A stretch of 64,000 nt of DNA from Planctomycetales bacterium (GTDB lineage: Bacteria > 4484-113): positions 73,713 through 137,712 of the forward strand of contig JAUWGS010000004.1 in the NCBI GenBank assembly GCA_030606285.1. Direction: 5' to 3'. The position numbers and the translations under genes are program-made. Under the pieces are notes generated by a model. It was given only the letters and a program-made list of their open reading frames with translations. It was not told the origin of the DNA and did no database searches. Of this stretch, positions 1 to 9,518 are shown in pieces (positions within the stretch are counted from its first letter, which is position 1; each line of letters starts with the position of its first letter).

Positions 1-903
1 CATGTCGTAGCCGGAGAACAGGATGCTTATCTCCGAAAGGTCGTCTTTACCCGATTCCTCACCGATTATGGCGCCCAGATCCACCTCCCGCCGCACGTCA
101 AGCGTTTCGAGGAAGGATTCTTCGTCAGAAACGCTGTCCAGCAGCCCGCGAAACCGCTCTAGGGCGAAGAACTCCGGCTGCGTGAGCAGCTTGTACGCAT
201 CGCTGAAGACAACCCGGCTCTCGGCAGGTGCAATTTCGCCGAGGAACTTCTCAAGCTGCGCTTGGACGGACACGGGCACGACGGTGAAATCCTCCAGCGC
301 CTGCTGGATCTCTCCGGCGCGCAGCGATGTCAGGTTACGGCCGCGCAGGAGGTTCGTCAGCCTCTCGCTGAGGTGTCCCAGCATCAGCTTCCTGACCGGC
401 ACTTCAGTGTGAATAAGGCGGCTCTGCATGACTCCGAGGTCTGTCACCAGCACAATCATCAGCTGGCGGTAGTCGATCTCCATCAGGTTGAAGCTGCGGA
501 TGACGAACGGTGGTGCCTGCGGAACGGTGATGAACGCCATATACTCGGACTGGCTTGTCAGTTCATCCAGTGAGTGTGCCACCAGCTTCTCGATCTCGCT
601 GCTGAGCATCCGGAACGTCAAGGCCAGAGCGCGCACTTCTTCTATGTCCACTGTCACTTTCGACAGCAGCGTGTTCACATATAATCGGTAGGCGCGCGAT
701 GTGGGTACCCGTCCCGACGACGAGTGCGGCTGCAACAGAAAGCCGAGCTCCTCCAGGTCCTTGAGCTCGTTGCGGATCGTGGCACTGCTCATTCTTATGT
801 AGCGCGTAAGAGCCGACGAGCTGACCGGCTGGGCGGTGCGGATGTACTCCTCAGTCAGCCGGAGGAGCAGTTTTTGCTTGCGCTTAGTAAGTGGTATCTT
901 CAT
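1..903 (-). CDS. hrcA: Heat-inducible transcription repressor HrcA (3' end cut by window edge)
   Basis: HrcA represses chaperone operons by binding CIRCE operators. Translating the reverse strand from the ATG at 903 gives about 301 residues of an expected ~340, so the C-terminus lies outside the window. The N-terminus shows the family's winged helix (MKIPLTKRKQKLLLRLTEEY, then SSATIRNELKDLEELGFL and the SSGRVPTSRAYRLYV segment), followed by the GAF-like dimerisation region. It is divergent from groES-groEL, and a CIRCE palindrome lies in the shared intergenic region, so the repressor and its operator are adjacent. A weak TAGAAT-like -10 box on the reverse strand (931-936) may drive it. Family identification is secure from these motifs and the context. 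Confidence 0.93.
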   Translation of the reverse strand, partial: MKIPLTKRKQKLLLRLTEEYIRTAQPVSSSALTRYIRMSSATIRNELKDLEELGFLLQPHSSSGRVPTSRAYRLYVNTLLSKVTVDIEEVRALALTFRMLSSEIEKLVAHSLDELTSQSEYMAFITVPQAPPFVIRSFNLMEIDYRQLMIVLVTDLGVMQSRLIHTEVPVRKLMLGHLSERLTNLLRGRNLTSLRAGEIQQALEDFTVVPVSVQAQLEKFLGEIAPAESRVVFSDAYKLLTQPEFFALERFRGLLDSVSDEESFLETLDVRREVDLGAIIGEESGKDDLSEISILFSGYDM

Positions 904-1022
904 AGTTACAGCGCGCCTACTGGCCACCAGATTCTACCGCGAAACCGCCAAATGTTATCTTTTCCAGCGCAATCGGAGTCTGCCCGACACGCAGCAAATC
1001 CAAAATCCTGACGGCCAGGGCC

Positions 1023-1050
1023 TTGACAAAGCAAGTCTACGCTATAGAAT
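1023..1050 (+). promoter_or_regulatory. Housekeeping-sigma promoter of groES-groEL
   Basis: TTGACA at 1023-1028 and TAGAAT at 1045-1050 are separated by 16 bp. The CIRCE operator begins on the last base of the -10 box, so bound HrcA would cover the transcription start. Confidence 0.8.
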
Positions 1051-1076
1051 TAGCAGTCGTCAAGTGCGACTGCTAA
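1050..1076. promoter_or_regulatory. CIRCE operator (HrcA binding site)
   Basis: Perfect inverted repeat TTAGCAGTC (1050-1058), 9-nt spacer, GACTGCTAA (1068-1076). It has the canonical 9-9-9 CIRCE layout but with CAG/CTG where the consensus has CAC/GTG. An isolated extra half-site, TAGCAGTC, lies at 1097-1104. It sits between hrcA and groES, as expected for HrcA control. Confidence 0.9.
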
Positions 1077-1168
1077 CAGTTGACCAAGATAATTGCTAGC
1101 AGTCGCAGGTAATGATTGCAGCCACGCGCGGCGCGTGGTTGAAACCTGAATCAAAGGAGGAAGTTCAA

Positions 1169-1471
1169 ATGGCTAAGAAGTTCGATTACACACCTGCGCC
1201 TGGACGGGTCATTGTCAAGCCGCTGGAGGATGAAGAGAAAACGACGGCGGGCGGCATTGTCATTCCCGACAGCGCCAAGGAGCGTCCAAGCCTCGGTCAG
1301 GTCATAGCTGCCGGAAAGGGACGCCTGCTCGACAGCGGCCAGCGGGCCGAAGTCTTCGTTAAGCCGGGAATGAAGGTTCTCTACGGCAAGTTCTCGGGAA
1401 GCGAATTCAAGTACGGTGGCGTGGATTACTTGATTCTGCGCGAAGACGACATCATGGCTTGGCAGAGCTAA
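1169..1471 (+). CDS. groES: Co-chaperonin GroES (Hsp10)
   Basis: GroES caps the GroEL cavity during cytosolic protein folding. The protein is 100 aa, close to the family norm, starts MAKKFDYTPAPGRVIVKPLE, has a mobile-loop region (EEKTTAGGIVIPDSAKERPS) and ends with the typical YLILREDDIMA. The ATG at 1169 is preceded by AGGAGG (1155-1160) with good spacing, which rules out the upstream in-frame ATG at 1112. It is followed 33 nt later by groEL in one operon controlled by the CIRCE-overlapped promoter. Confidence 0.97.
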   Translation: MAKKFDYTPAPGRVIVKPLEDEEKTTAGGIVIPDSAKERPSLGQVIAAGKGRLLDSGQRAEVFVKPGMKVLYGKFSGSEFKYGGVDYLILREDDIMAWQS

Positions 1472-3148
<1,677 letters not shown>

Positions 3149-3170
3149 ACCCGCCTACCGATTGAGTTCC

Positions 3171-3201
3171 AAGTGGGGACACCGCCAAGGTGTCCCCACT
3201 T
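3171..3201 (+). terminator. Intrinsic terminator-like hairpin after groEL
   Basis: A 13-bp perfect stem (AAGTGGGGACACC at 3171-3183 with its complement at 3189-3201) and a 5-nt loop lie 22 nt after the groEL stop. The following T-tract is short, so termination may be partly bidirectional. Confidence 0.7.
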
Positions 3202-3229
3202 TGGCATAAGCGCGGGATTGGAGTAGACT
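3201..3229 (+). promoter_or_regulatory. Putative promoter of the MFS transporter gene
   Basis: TTGGCA (3201-3206), 17-bp spacer and TAGACT (3224-3229), just downstream of the groEL terminator. The predicted start near 3236 leaves the GTG at 3262 as the first in-frame start on the transcript. Confidence 0.45.
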
Positions 3230-3261
3230 GTTGCCCGAATTCCGCGGGACCAAATACTGCC

Positions 3262-4626
3262 GTGCAGGATTCCGACAAACAAGCATCCAACCCTACTGCA
3301 CGCGCAGCACTGGAGCCCGGCTACTGGCAATGGGTCCCACAGGCCTTCGCCGCGCTCCGGCATCGCAACTACCGGCTCTACTGGCTCGGCCAGATTGTCA
3401 GCCTAGTTGGCACATGGATGCAACGAACCGCGCAGGGCTGGCTCGTCACCGACCTGGTGCTGGAGATCGTCGCTGAGTCTCAGATCGCCTCGGTCACCAA
3501 TTGGTATGTCGCGCTGGTCTCGGCGATGGGCACGCTGCCGGTGCTTATCATCGGTCCGTTTTCGGGCGTGCTCGCGGATTACTTCGACAAGCGCCGGGTG
3601 CTGATCGTCACGCAGAGCCTGATGGCGGTGCAAGCCTTCGCACTCGCTATCTTCGCCTACACCGGCCTCATCAGCATTGGCTGGCTGATGGCTTTCGCCC
3701 TGATGCTTGGAGTGATCTGGGCATTCGACATTCCCGCCCGCCAGGGCATGGCGATAGAGCTCGTCGGCCGCAAGGACCTGCCAAATGCAATCGCGCTGAG
3801 CTCGGGCGTGTTCAACACCGCGCGGATCATCGGGCCGGCTGTCACCGGAGTGATACTCGCATTGCACTTCAGCGTCGCTGATGCGTTTCTGGTCAACGCG
3901 ATTTCGTTCGCTGCCGTTATCGGCGCGCTGCTGCTGATGCGCGGAGACTTTTCCGCCCGTGCCGGCAGGGACGGCGGAAGCGAGCCGTACTTGCAGCGGT
4001 TGTCCGCCGGAATCTCGTTTCTCCTGCGCACTCGCGGAATCCGGCGCATCGTGTTCATGGTAGGCGTGCTGGGATTGCTGGCCGCGCCATTCATGCCGCT
4101 TCTGCCTGCTATCGCACGATACCGGTTGGGCGCCGGGCCGGCGCAGTTCGGATTCCTCGCCACCTGCATCGGCATCGGCGCGGTCACGGCTGCGATTACG
4201 CTGGCATCCATCAGCGCGCGCGGCCTGCAGCATCTTACTCTGCGCATCGGCTACGCCTTGTTCATTGGCAGCATCATTGCGCTTACGCAGATTACTTCGC
4301 TCACCGCCGCATATTTCATACTGGCTATTTGCGGTTTCGGAATGAACTGGACGTTCGCCAACTCCAATACGATTGTCCAGCTTGCGGTGCCGGACGAACT
4401 GCGTGGCCGCGTGATGGGCACATATTCGGTCGTCTTCATCGGCATGTTCCCGCTGGGGACGCTGATGATGGGCTGGGCGGCGAAGAACTACGGGGTGGAC
4501 AAGGCGCTGCTCACCGGCGCGATTATCGCAGCGATTGTAGCGATTGCGCTCTTCGTGCGCTATCCAAAGGGGAATGGGACTCCAAAGCTATCAGGCGAAG
4601 CGCAGGGACTAGAGCAGGAAAGCTGA
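3262..4626 (+). CDS. Major facilitator superfamily exporter (MFS_3/EntS-like)
   Basis: Twelve-helix inner-membrane transporter. The start of the domain (LRHRNYRLYWLGQIVSLVGT, then WMQRTAQGWLV) and the loop motif ARQGMAIELVGRKDLPNAIA resemble MFS_3-type drug or siderophore exporters; the substrate cannot be read from the sequence. The open frame extends back to a GTG at 3190, but that codon lies inside the groEL terminator stem. The GTG at 3262 fits the predicted promoter, although no clear ribosome-binding site is visible, so the exact start is uncertain. The last 18 nt overlap, tail to tail, the gene on the other strand. Confidence 0.85.
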   Translation: MQDSDKQASNPTARAALEPGYWQWVPQAFAALRHRNYRLYWLGQIVSLVGTWMQRTAQGWLVTDLVLEIVAESQIASVTNWYVALVSAMGTLPVLIIGPFSGVLADYFDKRRVLIVTQSLMAVQAFALAIFAYTGLISIGWLMAFALMLGVIWAFDIPARQGMAIELVGRKDLPNAIALSSGVFNTARIIGPAVTGVILALHFSVADAFLVNAISFAAVIGALLLMRGDFSARAGRDGGSEPYLQRLSAGISFLLRTRGIRRIVFMVGVLGLLAAPFMPLLPAIARYRLGAGPAQFGFLATCIGIGAVTAAITLASISARGLQHLTLRIGYALFIGSIIALTQITSLTAAYFILAICGFGMNWTFANSNTIVQLAVPDELRGRVMGTYSVVFIGMFPLGTLMMGWAAKNYGVDKALLTGAIIAAIVAIALFVRYPKGNGTPKLSGEAQGLEQES

Positions 4627-5142
4627 ATTCAAGAGAAGTAAGCCGCAGAAGGCTAGGAGTATAACAAGGTAGACAATCCCTAATAAGCTCCTTCTGGTCT
4701 CATCAACAACGAAGGCAACGAAGCTCGGCCACTGCCAGTCCTCCCACGCTTTTCTTCTCCAGGAACGTCCTTGCGGGAGACGCAAGGCGAGCGCAAAGGA
4801 CACAGCTAATAAAACTATAACGCAAGCGCCAATGAACATGCGGTAGTTGAAGGGCTTTGCGGCTGGGGAGAACGGCAAGCCGGCCATCTGCGAATGTAGG
4901 AAATGGTTCCCGATCGATTCTGATACCGCAAAGGTAATAGCTGCTACGGTTATCATCGCCAGAGCGAGATACAGCGTGAAGACCAGCTGTGATACTGTCG
5001 TCAGACGTCTGGGACCGACGGCTAGTGAGAGTATAGAGATCATCATGCAAGAAAAGGAGAATTGCCGAACGAAATGCTCCTGTTCCTCGTTCAGCTCCGG
5101 CGGCGGAGATTTTCTTCTTTGAAGCTTCACTGTCGTGTTCAT
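4609..5142 (-). CDS. Small membrane protein, paralogue of the 6312-6818 gene
   Basis: 177 aa with three or four hydrophobic segments (about residues 29-73, 100-120 and 153-177). I recognise no family. It clearly resembles the protein at 6312-6818: both have a PPELxxEQxxF motif near the N-terminus, a P.xxVxFTLY-like start of the first helix, a WxxWQWxS motif, a DE-R motif and a final LG helix at the C-terminus. The two paralogues bracket the nucleotidyltransferase/HEPN pair. A CATAAT -10-like box lies only a few nt upstream of its ATG, suggesting a leaderless or very short leader. Confidence 0.7.
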   Translation of the reverse strand: MNTTVKLQRRKSPPPELNEEQEHFVRQFSFSCMMISILSLAVGPRRLTTVSQLVFTLYLALAMITVAAITFAVSESIGNHFLHSQMAGLPFSPAAKPFNYRMFIGACVIVLLAVSFALALRLPQGRSWRRKAWEDWQWPSFVAFVVDETRRSLLGIVYLVILLAFCGLLLLNSAFLL

Positions 5143-5222
5143 CCTTATTATGGTCGGAACACTGCGGCAGCTTCTCTGCCTATTGTGGATTATACCTGCA
5201 GCAGGTTCGGGAAGTCCAGCAG

Positions 5223-5271
5223 TTGAACATTGTGCTCAAAAAGGATACAATTGTTCTCGATATGAGAACAA
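5223..5271 (+). promoter_or_regulatory. Promoter and palindromic operator of the MNT/HEPN pair
   Basis: TTGAAC (5223-5228), 17-bp spacer, TACAAT (5246-5251). Immediately downstream is a perfect 8-5-8 palindrome: TTGTTCTC at 5251-5258 and GAGAACAA at 5264-5271. The palindrome spans the predicted transcription start and contains the ATG at 5262. The adjacent gene carries an N-terminal winged helix, so autoregulation is the obvious inference. Confidence 0.65.
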
Positions 5272-5879
5272 CTCTTCCTAACACGGGCGGAGGCTTTCTC
5301 AAGGCGTTGTTTGGCTCGAAATTGCGAGTGCGGCTGCTAACGCACCTATTCCGGCATTCACAGGAGGCCTTCTATGTGAGAGAGCTTGAACGGGCTATCT
5401 CAGTACCTGTGAGTGCGCTCGCACGCGAACTCAAGCGGCTGGAGGGGGCGGGGCTGCTGACATCCGAGAGCATCGGACGCCACAGATTCTACAGGCTCAG
5501 AGCAGACGCGCCCGGGATTGCGGAATTGCGGCAGCTTTTCACTCTCGTGGATGATGCGCTGCAGCAACTTGCGAATGCGCTGTCCGGGATTCCAGGAATA
5601 GAATTAGCGCTGGTTTTTGGCTCGTACGCCAGTGGTGCGCCACGAGCTTACAGTGACATTGACGCTTTAATTATTGGCAGCGTGTCGGAGCGTGATATCG
5701 CGCCTGTCGTCGCAAAAGTCGAGCGGCACCTGGGGAGGGAAGTGAACTACCATCTCTTGACCCGAGAGGAAGCACGAGCGGAACTGGAACAAGGCAACGG
5801 TTTTCTTTCCGCTGTACTTGAAGGTCCGGTGGTTTTATTGAGGGGCGGCAAGAATGACGAACTACTCAGAGCTTCTTGA
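5262..5879 (+). CDS. Winged-helix / minimal nucleotidyltransferase (MNT) fusion, antitoxin-like
   Basis: 205 aa. The N-terminal ~80 residues form a winged helix (LFGSKLRVRLLTHLF, then VPVSALARELKRLEGAGLL); the C-terminal half is a Pol-beta-like MNT domain with the GSYASGAPRAYSDID motif (GS-x-D-x-D metal-binding pattern). Such domains pair with HEPN RNases in MNT/HEPN toxin-antitoxin systems, where the nucleotidyltransferase neutralises the toxin by nucleotidylation. The frame opens at a TTG at 5223, but that lies inside the predicted -35 box. The ATG at 5262 is close to the predicted start of transcription and begins with MRTTLPNTGGG. It overlaps the HEPN gene by 26 nt. Confidence 0.85.
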   Translation: MRTTLPNTGGGFLKALFGSKLRVRLLTHLFRHSQEAFYVRELERAISVPVSALARELKRLEGAGLLTSESIGRHRFYRLRADAPGIAELRQLFTLVDDALQQLANALSGIPGIELALVFGSYASGAPRAYSDIDALIIGSVSERDIAPVVAKVERHLGREVNYHLLTREEARAELEQGNGFLSAVLEGPVVLLRGGKNDELLRAS

Positions 5880-6306
5880 AAGCGGTATCATCGCTAAGGT
5901 GCGGCGTGATGCACGTCAAGCCGCACATCTGCTATCCGCAAGTGAGGACGATCTCGCTGCTGCGACTGAGCTGGTGTCGGTCAGTCCCAAATGGTCGCTT
6001 AACGCATCCTACAACGCGATGCACGTTGCCGGTCGAGCGCTGATGATTGCTGAGGGCTACCGGCCCGCATCGAAGGCGCACCACATGGCCGTAGTGCAAT
6101 TCCTACGCCTTGCCTTCGAGACGCCCGATGCTGCCTACAGTAGCGTGCTTGAAGCGTTCGACAGGTTGCGGCGGCGACGGAATCGGAGCACTTACGGTGT
6201 AGACCCTGAGGTCTTTCGAACCGAAGCTCTCTCCGCTATCGAAACAGCCAGGGAACTTTTATCTCTTATTGCTGGAATGCTGGGAGAATCTCAGGACGAG
6301 AGCTAA
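5854..6306 (+). CDS. HEPN-domain protein, putative RNase toxin of an MNT/HEPN module
   Basis: 150 aa, all-helical. The pattern SLNASYNAMHVAGRALMIAEGY and the later FDRLRRRRNRSTYG resemble HEPN proteins; the second has the arginine-rich active-site layout, but with a tyrosine where many toxins have histidine. Its reading frame begins 26 nt before the upstream nucleotidyltransferase gene ends, so translation is probably coupled. Together they look like a type VII-like toxin-antitoxin pair. Toxicity and RNase activity are inferred from the family and have not been shown. Confidence 0.8.
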   Translation: MTNYSELLESGIIAKVRRDARQAAHLLSASEDDLAAATELVSVSPKWSLNASYNAMHVAGRALMIAEGYRPASKAHHMAVVQFLRLAFETPDAAYSSVLEAFDRLRRRRNRSTYGVDPEVFRTEALSAIETARELLSLIAGMLGESQDES

Positions 6307-6311
6307 TCACA

Positions 6312-6818
6312 TTACGCCACCAGGCTGGCGATGCCGATCGAGATGAACAGCACGCCGACTATCAGCCGGAGGAATCCCAAAACCTGCAGCCGGTCTTCTT
6401 CATCGCGGAACACTTCGTAGCTTTCCCACTGCCAGCGCTTCCACCGTTCGCTGCGCGCGGTGCGCCCCGTCAGCATCCAGTGCACAACCAGGAAAATAAA
6501 CAGCAGCGTGAACGTGACGTAGAGCAGCAGCTCCTCGGGCGGCTTAGTAAGCCCTCGGGGAGCTTCGGTAGCGTACTCCCGAAATCCCCACACGACGAAG
6601 CTCCAGAAGAACAGCGCGAGCGCCGCGAGCGTGTAGAGCGTGACCTGCACGAAGTAGACCGCCTTTGGCGGGATGAGCTTCATCTTTGTCGCGCGCGGCT
6701 GCGGGAAATTCCACATTGACCATGCGCTGATGAACTTGCCCTGTTCCTGGCTTAGCTCCGGAGGCTCGCCCGTGCGCTCGGGAAAATCTCCAGCGGGTTT
6801 TTTCTGCGGGTCGGACAC
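6312..6818 (-). CDS. Small membrane protein, paralogue of the 4609-5142 gene
   Basis: 168 aa with a soluble N-terminus and three hydrophobic segments (about 49-76, 96-115 and 147-168). It shares the EPPELSQEQ, WKRWQWES and RDEEDRLQVLGF motifs with its paralogue on the far side of the MNT/HEPN pair. The start is GTG at 6818. A TAGAAT -10 box (6827-6832, reverse strand) lies 8 nt upstream and no ribosome-binding site is visible, so the message is probably leaderless. Function unknown. Confidence 0.7.
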   Translation of the reverse strand: MSDPQKKPAGDFPERTGEPPELSQEQGKFISAWSMWNFPQPRATKMKLIPPKAVYFVQVTLYTLAALALFFWSFVVWGFREYATEAPRGLTKPPEELLLYVTFTLLFIFLVVHWMLTGRTARSERWKRWQWESYEVFRDEEDRLQVLGFLRLIVGVLFISIGIASLVA

Positions 6819-6956
6819 CGATGGCTATTCTACGCGCTCCCCGCGCACAATGCTACTGTTGCCCAGACAGAGAACATCAGCGCAGAAGGGAACTCATTGG
6901 CAGAAGTGCAAGCAGTATAACGACAGCTGCTATCAGGTAATCGCGGTTCAGCCGTA

Positions 6957-8027
6957 TCAGTGGCCGTGCTCGTCCTTCTTCCTTATCGGTTCCCATTCAA
7001 TAATCCCGCTTCTGTGTGACCAGCGCCAGACCAGCCAGAGGATGAGCCAGACGATGAGGAGAACGGGGATCCAGAAGATTGCGTTGACGATGATGTAGAT
7101 GAGCCCGTGCAGGAACCCGCGCACACTGTACTTGAGGTTCATCCATGCTTGCGAGAAGACCTGGCCGAAGTCCCAGGTGAAGCTGACGATAGCCGGTGGC
7201 GGTGGAGCTTCGGTGACGAGCGAGATATCTATCGTCGCCATCGCGCTGCGGTCTTCGAGGTACTTCATCCGGCCGACTACCTGGTTGATCTGGGACTGCT
7301 TGTTGGAGAGCTCGCGCTCGACTTCCAGAAGCTCGGACAGTTTCCCCCGGCCCGCAAGCATCTCTTTTAGCCGCGCCTCGGAAATGCGCAGCGCTTCCAG
7401 CCGTGCCTTGAGATCGAAGTACTCCTCGGTCACCTCGTCACCGGTCAGGCGCGACGAAATCACCTCGCCCAGCTTCTTCACTTCCTCGGCGAACTGGATG
7501 ACTTTCACCGCCGGTACGCGCGCCGTGATGCTCACGCTCTGCGAGGTTTCGTAGTTGTATTCCTGCATATTGCTCATGTAGCCCTGATACTGCTCGATGA
7601 GTTTGAGGACGTTATCGGCGGCTTCTTTGAGTTTGGAGACTTTCACTTCAAGATCGCCGTTGTAGACAATCATCGGCTTGCGGCCGGTCGCCGAAAGCTC
7701 CTGCGCCTGCGCCGGTTGCCCCCAGACACCGCTTGTCTGTGCTGCGCCAAAAGCGTTTGGCGAAGGCGGTTCACCCATTTCCACCGGGGCCTCAGCGTAG
7801 TCCATATCGTACGACTCTTCGTAGCTCATGCTCTTCTTGTCCGCGCCCGCCATGAGGACCATCGAGCGTCGCGGACTCACCATCTTAAAGCTGGGCATGG
7901 ATATGGCTAGGAGAATCACTGCCGCTACTGCTACGACCAGCCAGAAGACAACCCGCCGCGTGGTAACGGCGGTTCTTCGTCTGACCTCTTGCGGTGTAAG
8001 TCCATGTTCGCCCTTGTGTTCGTTCAT
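6957..8027 (-). CDS. DUF4349-like membrane-anchored protein
   Basis: 356 aa. A hydrophobic segment at about 26-46 precedes a low-complexity linker. Then comes a conserved region beginning PMIVYNGDLEVKVSKLKEAA with SVSITARVPAVKV, RLTGDEVTEEYFDLKARL and a coiled coil through about residue 265, then a C-terminal helix pair near 310-345. This order (N-terminal anchor, DUF4349 core, C-terminal transmembrane segment) is typical of DUF4349 proteins, whose biochemical role is not established. A GGGGAG ribosome-binding site precedes the ATG, and a TATAGT box lies at 8062-8067 on the reverse strand. Confidence 0.8.
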   Translation of the reverse strand: MNEHKGEHGLTPQEVRRRTAVTTRRVVFWLVVAVAAVILLAISMPSFKMVSPRRSMVLMAGADKKSMSYEESYDMDYAEAPVEMGEPPSPNAFGAAQTSGVWGQPAQAQELSATGRKPMIVYNGDLEVKVSKLKEAADNVLKLIEQYQGYMSNMQEYNYETSQSVSITARVPAVKVIQFAEEVKKLGEVISSRLTGDEVTEEYFDLKARLEALRISEARLKEMLAGRGKLSELLEVERELSNKQSQINQVVGRMKYLEDRSAMATIDISLVTEAPPPPAIVSFTWDFGQVFSQAWMNLKYSVRGFLHGLIYIIVNAIFWIPVLLIVWLILWLVWRWSHRSGIIEWEPIRKKDEHGH

Positions 8028-8082
8028 TCCGCTCCCCTTTCGCAGTCTGAATACTCGTTAGACTATACCAGAACCAGCGTGT

Positions 8083-9429
8083 TCATTCAGCGCCCGGCGC
8101 CATCGGCGCGAACCAGCCCCCGAATGCGCCTATATCCGAAGGTGTAGCATCGGCATTGAGATAGCCCTCGAAACCCGCGCCGATGCACGGCGACGCCGCT
8201 TGCAGCCGGTATCCGCCGCCAATACGCTCAAACAAAGTGTCGGGAACGTTCGCAAAGCGCGTGTTCTCCGGTGTCGCATCCTCCGGCAGGTTCAGCTTGC
8301 CCGTGATAAAGAGCGGGTCTTCGCTGATGTTGCCGAACGTGCCTGTCGGATCGGCCACTTCCAGGTAGTTACCCTCCTCGTTTCCCCAGATGCAGTTGTT
8401 CAGCAGCCGGAAATTCCCCGCCCGGCAGTTCATCCATACGCCCACGCGCGGCGCAACCCATTGCTTGCGCCAGCCGTTCCCGAACGAGATGTTGTTGACG
8501 AGCTTCATCTGCGCGTCGGGTGACCAGCCCGCGAAACCGACGTTGCCCATCCGCACGACGGTGTTGTTCACCGCGTCCATGCGCGATTCGCCGGTGGCGA
8601 TGATGCCCCAGCCGAGGCAGTCGGTGACGATGCAGTTTTCAACGCTCACCATGCTCTCGCCGAAGCTGCCGATGCCCTTCCAGTATCCGGTGATGATATT
8701 GCGGTAAAGCTGCGCCGTAGCGTCCCACGTGACGCCGATTCCCGCGCCCCGTCCGCCGTAGATGAAGTTATCGTGCATAACGGCGTTTGCGCCGCGGTAG
8801 AGCGCGATGCCGTCCCAGGTGTTGTTGACGATGGCGTTGTGGTGGATGTGCGCAAAGCCGCCGTCGCGCACGAACACGCCGCCGACGCCGACGATGTTCT
8901 CCTCGATGTAATGCGTGTTGTCGCGGAGCTGGCAGTGGTCAATCTCCGCGAAGCTCCTCCGCACGACCACCGCCGCATCGCAGGCGTCGCCGCTCTCGTC
9001 GCGAATCCCGCCGGTGATAGTCAGGTTGCTAATGCGCACTCGCGGGCAGTCCACGATGTAAACACCGTAGCCTGCGTTCGTCACCAGCGTTGTTTCGCCG
9101 GGGCTTGCGCCGACTATCTCCAACGATTTGCCTTCAACGACGAAACCCGCGCGGAACGGCACATCGGTCGCCGGCTCCAGCGCATTCCCCGCGATGGGTT
9201 CTGTGAAGTCTCGTGGTCGGGCTTCATAGCGCCCCGGTAGAACGACAACCGTGGCGCCGTCTGGGGCTGCGCTGATGGCGGCCTGCAAATTCCTGAACGG
9301 GTCGTCGCTTACGCCTGATCCAGCAGCGCCGTCCCCGATATTGTCCACGAAAACGTGCTCTGCGTGCGCTGGCATCGCCAGCGCCAGAGCTAAGAAGAGA
9401 CCCACGAGTGCTGCATAGGCTTTTCGCAT
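8083..9429 (-). CDS. Secreted right-handed parallel beta-helix protein
   Basis: 448 aa with a clear signal peptide (hydrophobic core then AMPAHA cleavage site). The mature protein starts HVFVDNIGDGAAGSG and SDDPFRNLQAAISAAPDGATV, the usual opening of DUF1565/pectate lyase-like folds. It continues as Asn-rich coils (IHHNAIVNNTWDGIALY, then MHDNFIYGGRGAGIGV) typical of right-handed beta-helices. These domains often bind or cleave polysaccharide, but no catalytic residues can be assigned. Expression probably starts from the reverse-strand half of the divergent promoter at 9454-9483, with a GGGGGAAGG ribosome-binding site. Confidence 0.85.
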   Translation of the reverse strand: MRKAYAALVGLFLALALAMPAHAEHVFVDNIGDGAAGSGVSDDPFRNLQAAISAAPDGATVVVLPGRYEARPRDFTEPIAGNALEPATDVPFRAGFVVEGKSLEIVGASPGETTLVTNAGYGVYIVDCPRVRISNLTITGGIRDESGDACDAAVVVRRSFAEIDHCQLRDNTHYIEENIVGVGGVFVRDGGFAHIHHNAIVNNTWDGIALYRGANAVMHDNFIYGGRGAGIGVTWDATAQLYRNIITGYWKGIGSFGESMVSVENCIVTDCLGWGIIATGESRMDAVNNTVVRMGNVGFAGWSPDAQMKLVNNISFGNGWRKQWVAPRVGVWMNCRAGNFRLLNNCIWGNEEGNYLEVADPTGTFGNISEDPLFITGKLNLPEDATPENTRFANVPDTLFERIGGGYRLQAASPCIGAGFEGYLNADATPSDIGAFGGWFAPMAPGAE

Positions 9430-9453
9430 ACCTTCCCCCTCAAAGATGCGGTC

Positions 9454-9483
9454 ATTATACCGCTGCGAGACCCGTGCTATAAT
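9454..9483. promoter_or_regulatory. Fully overlapping divergent promoters
   Basis: Forward: TTATAC (9455-9460), 17 bp, TATAAT (9478-9483), serving the dehydrogenase gene at 9519. Reverse: TTATAG (9482-9477), 17 bp, TATAAT (9459-9454), serving the beta-helix gene. Each -10 box is the other promoter's -35 region, so the two should compete for polymerase. Confidence 0.6.
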
Positions 9484-9518
9484 CGGGCGAAGGCTATACT
9501 ACAGGTAAGGAGGGGTAT

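Noticed and set aside
3403-4233. Reverse-strand frames across the MFS transporter gene
   Set aside because: The residues are unlike real proteins (Arg/Ala/His-rich shadow), and the forward frame is a clear 12-helix transporter.
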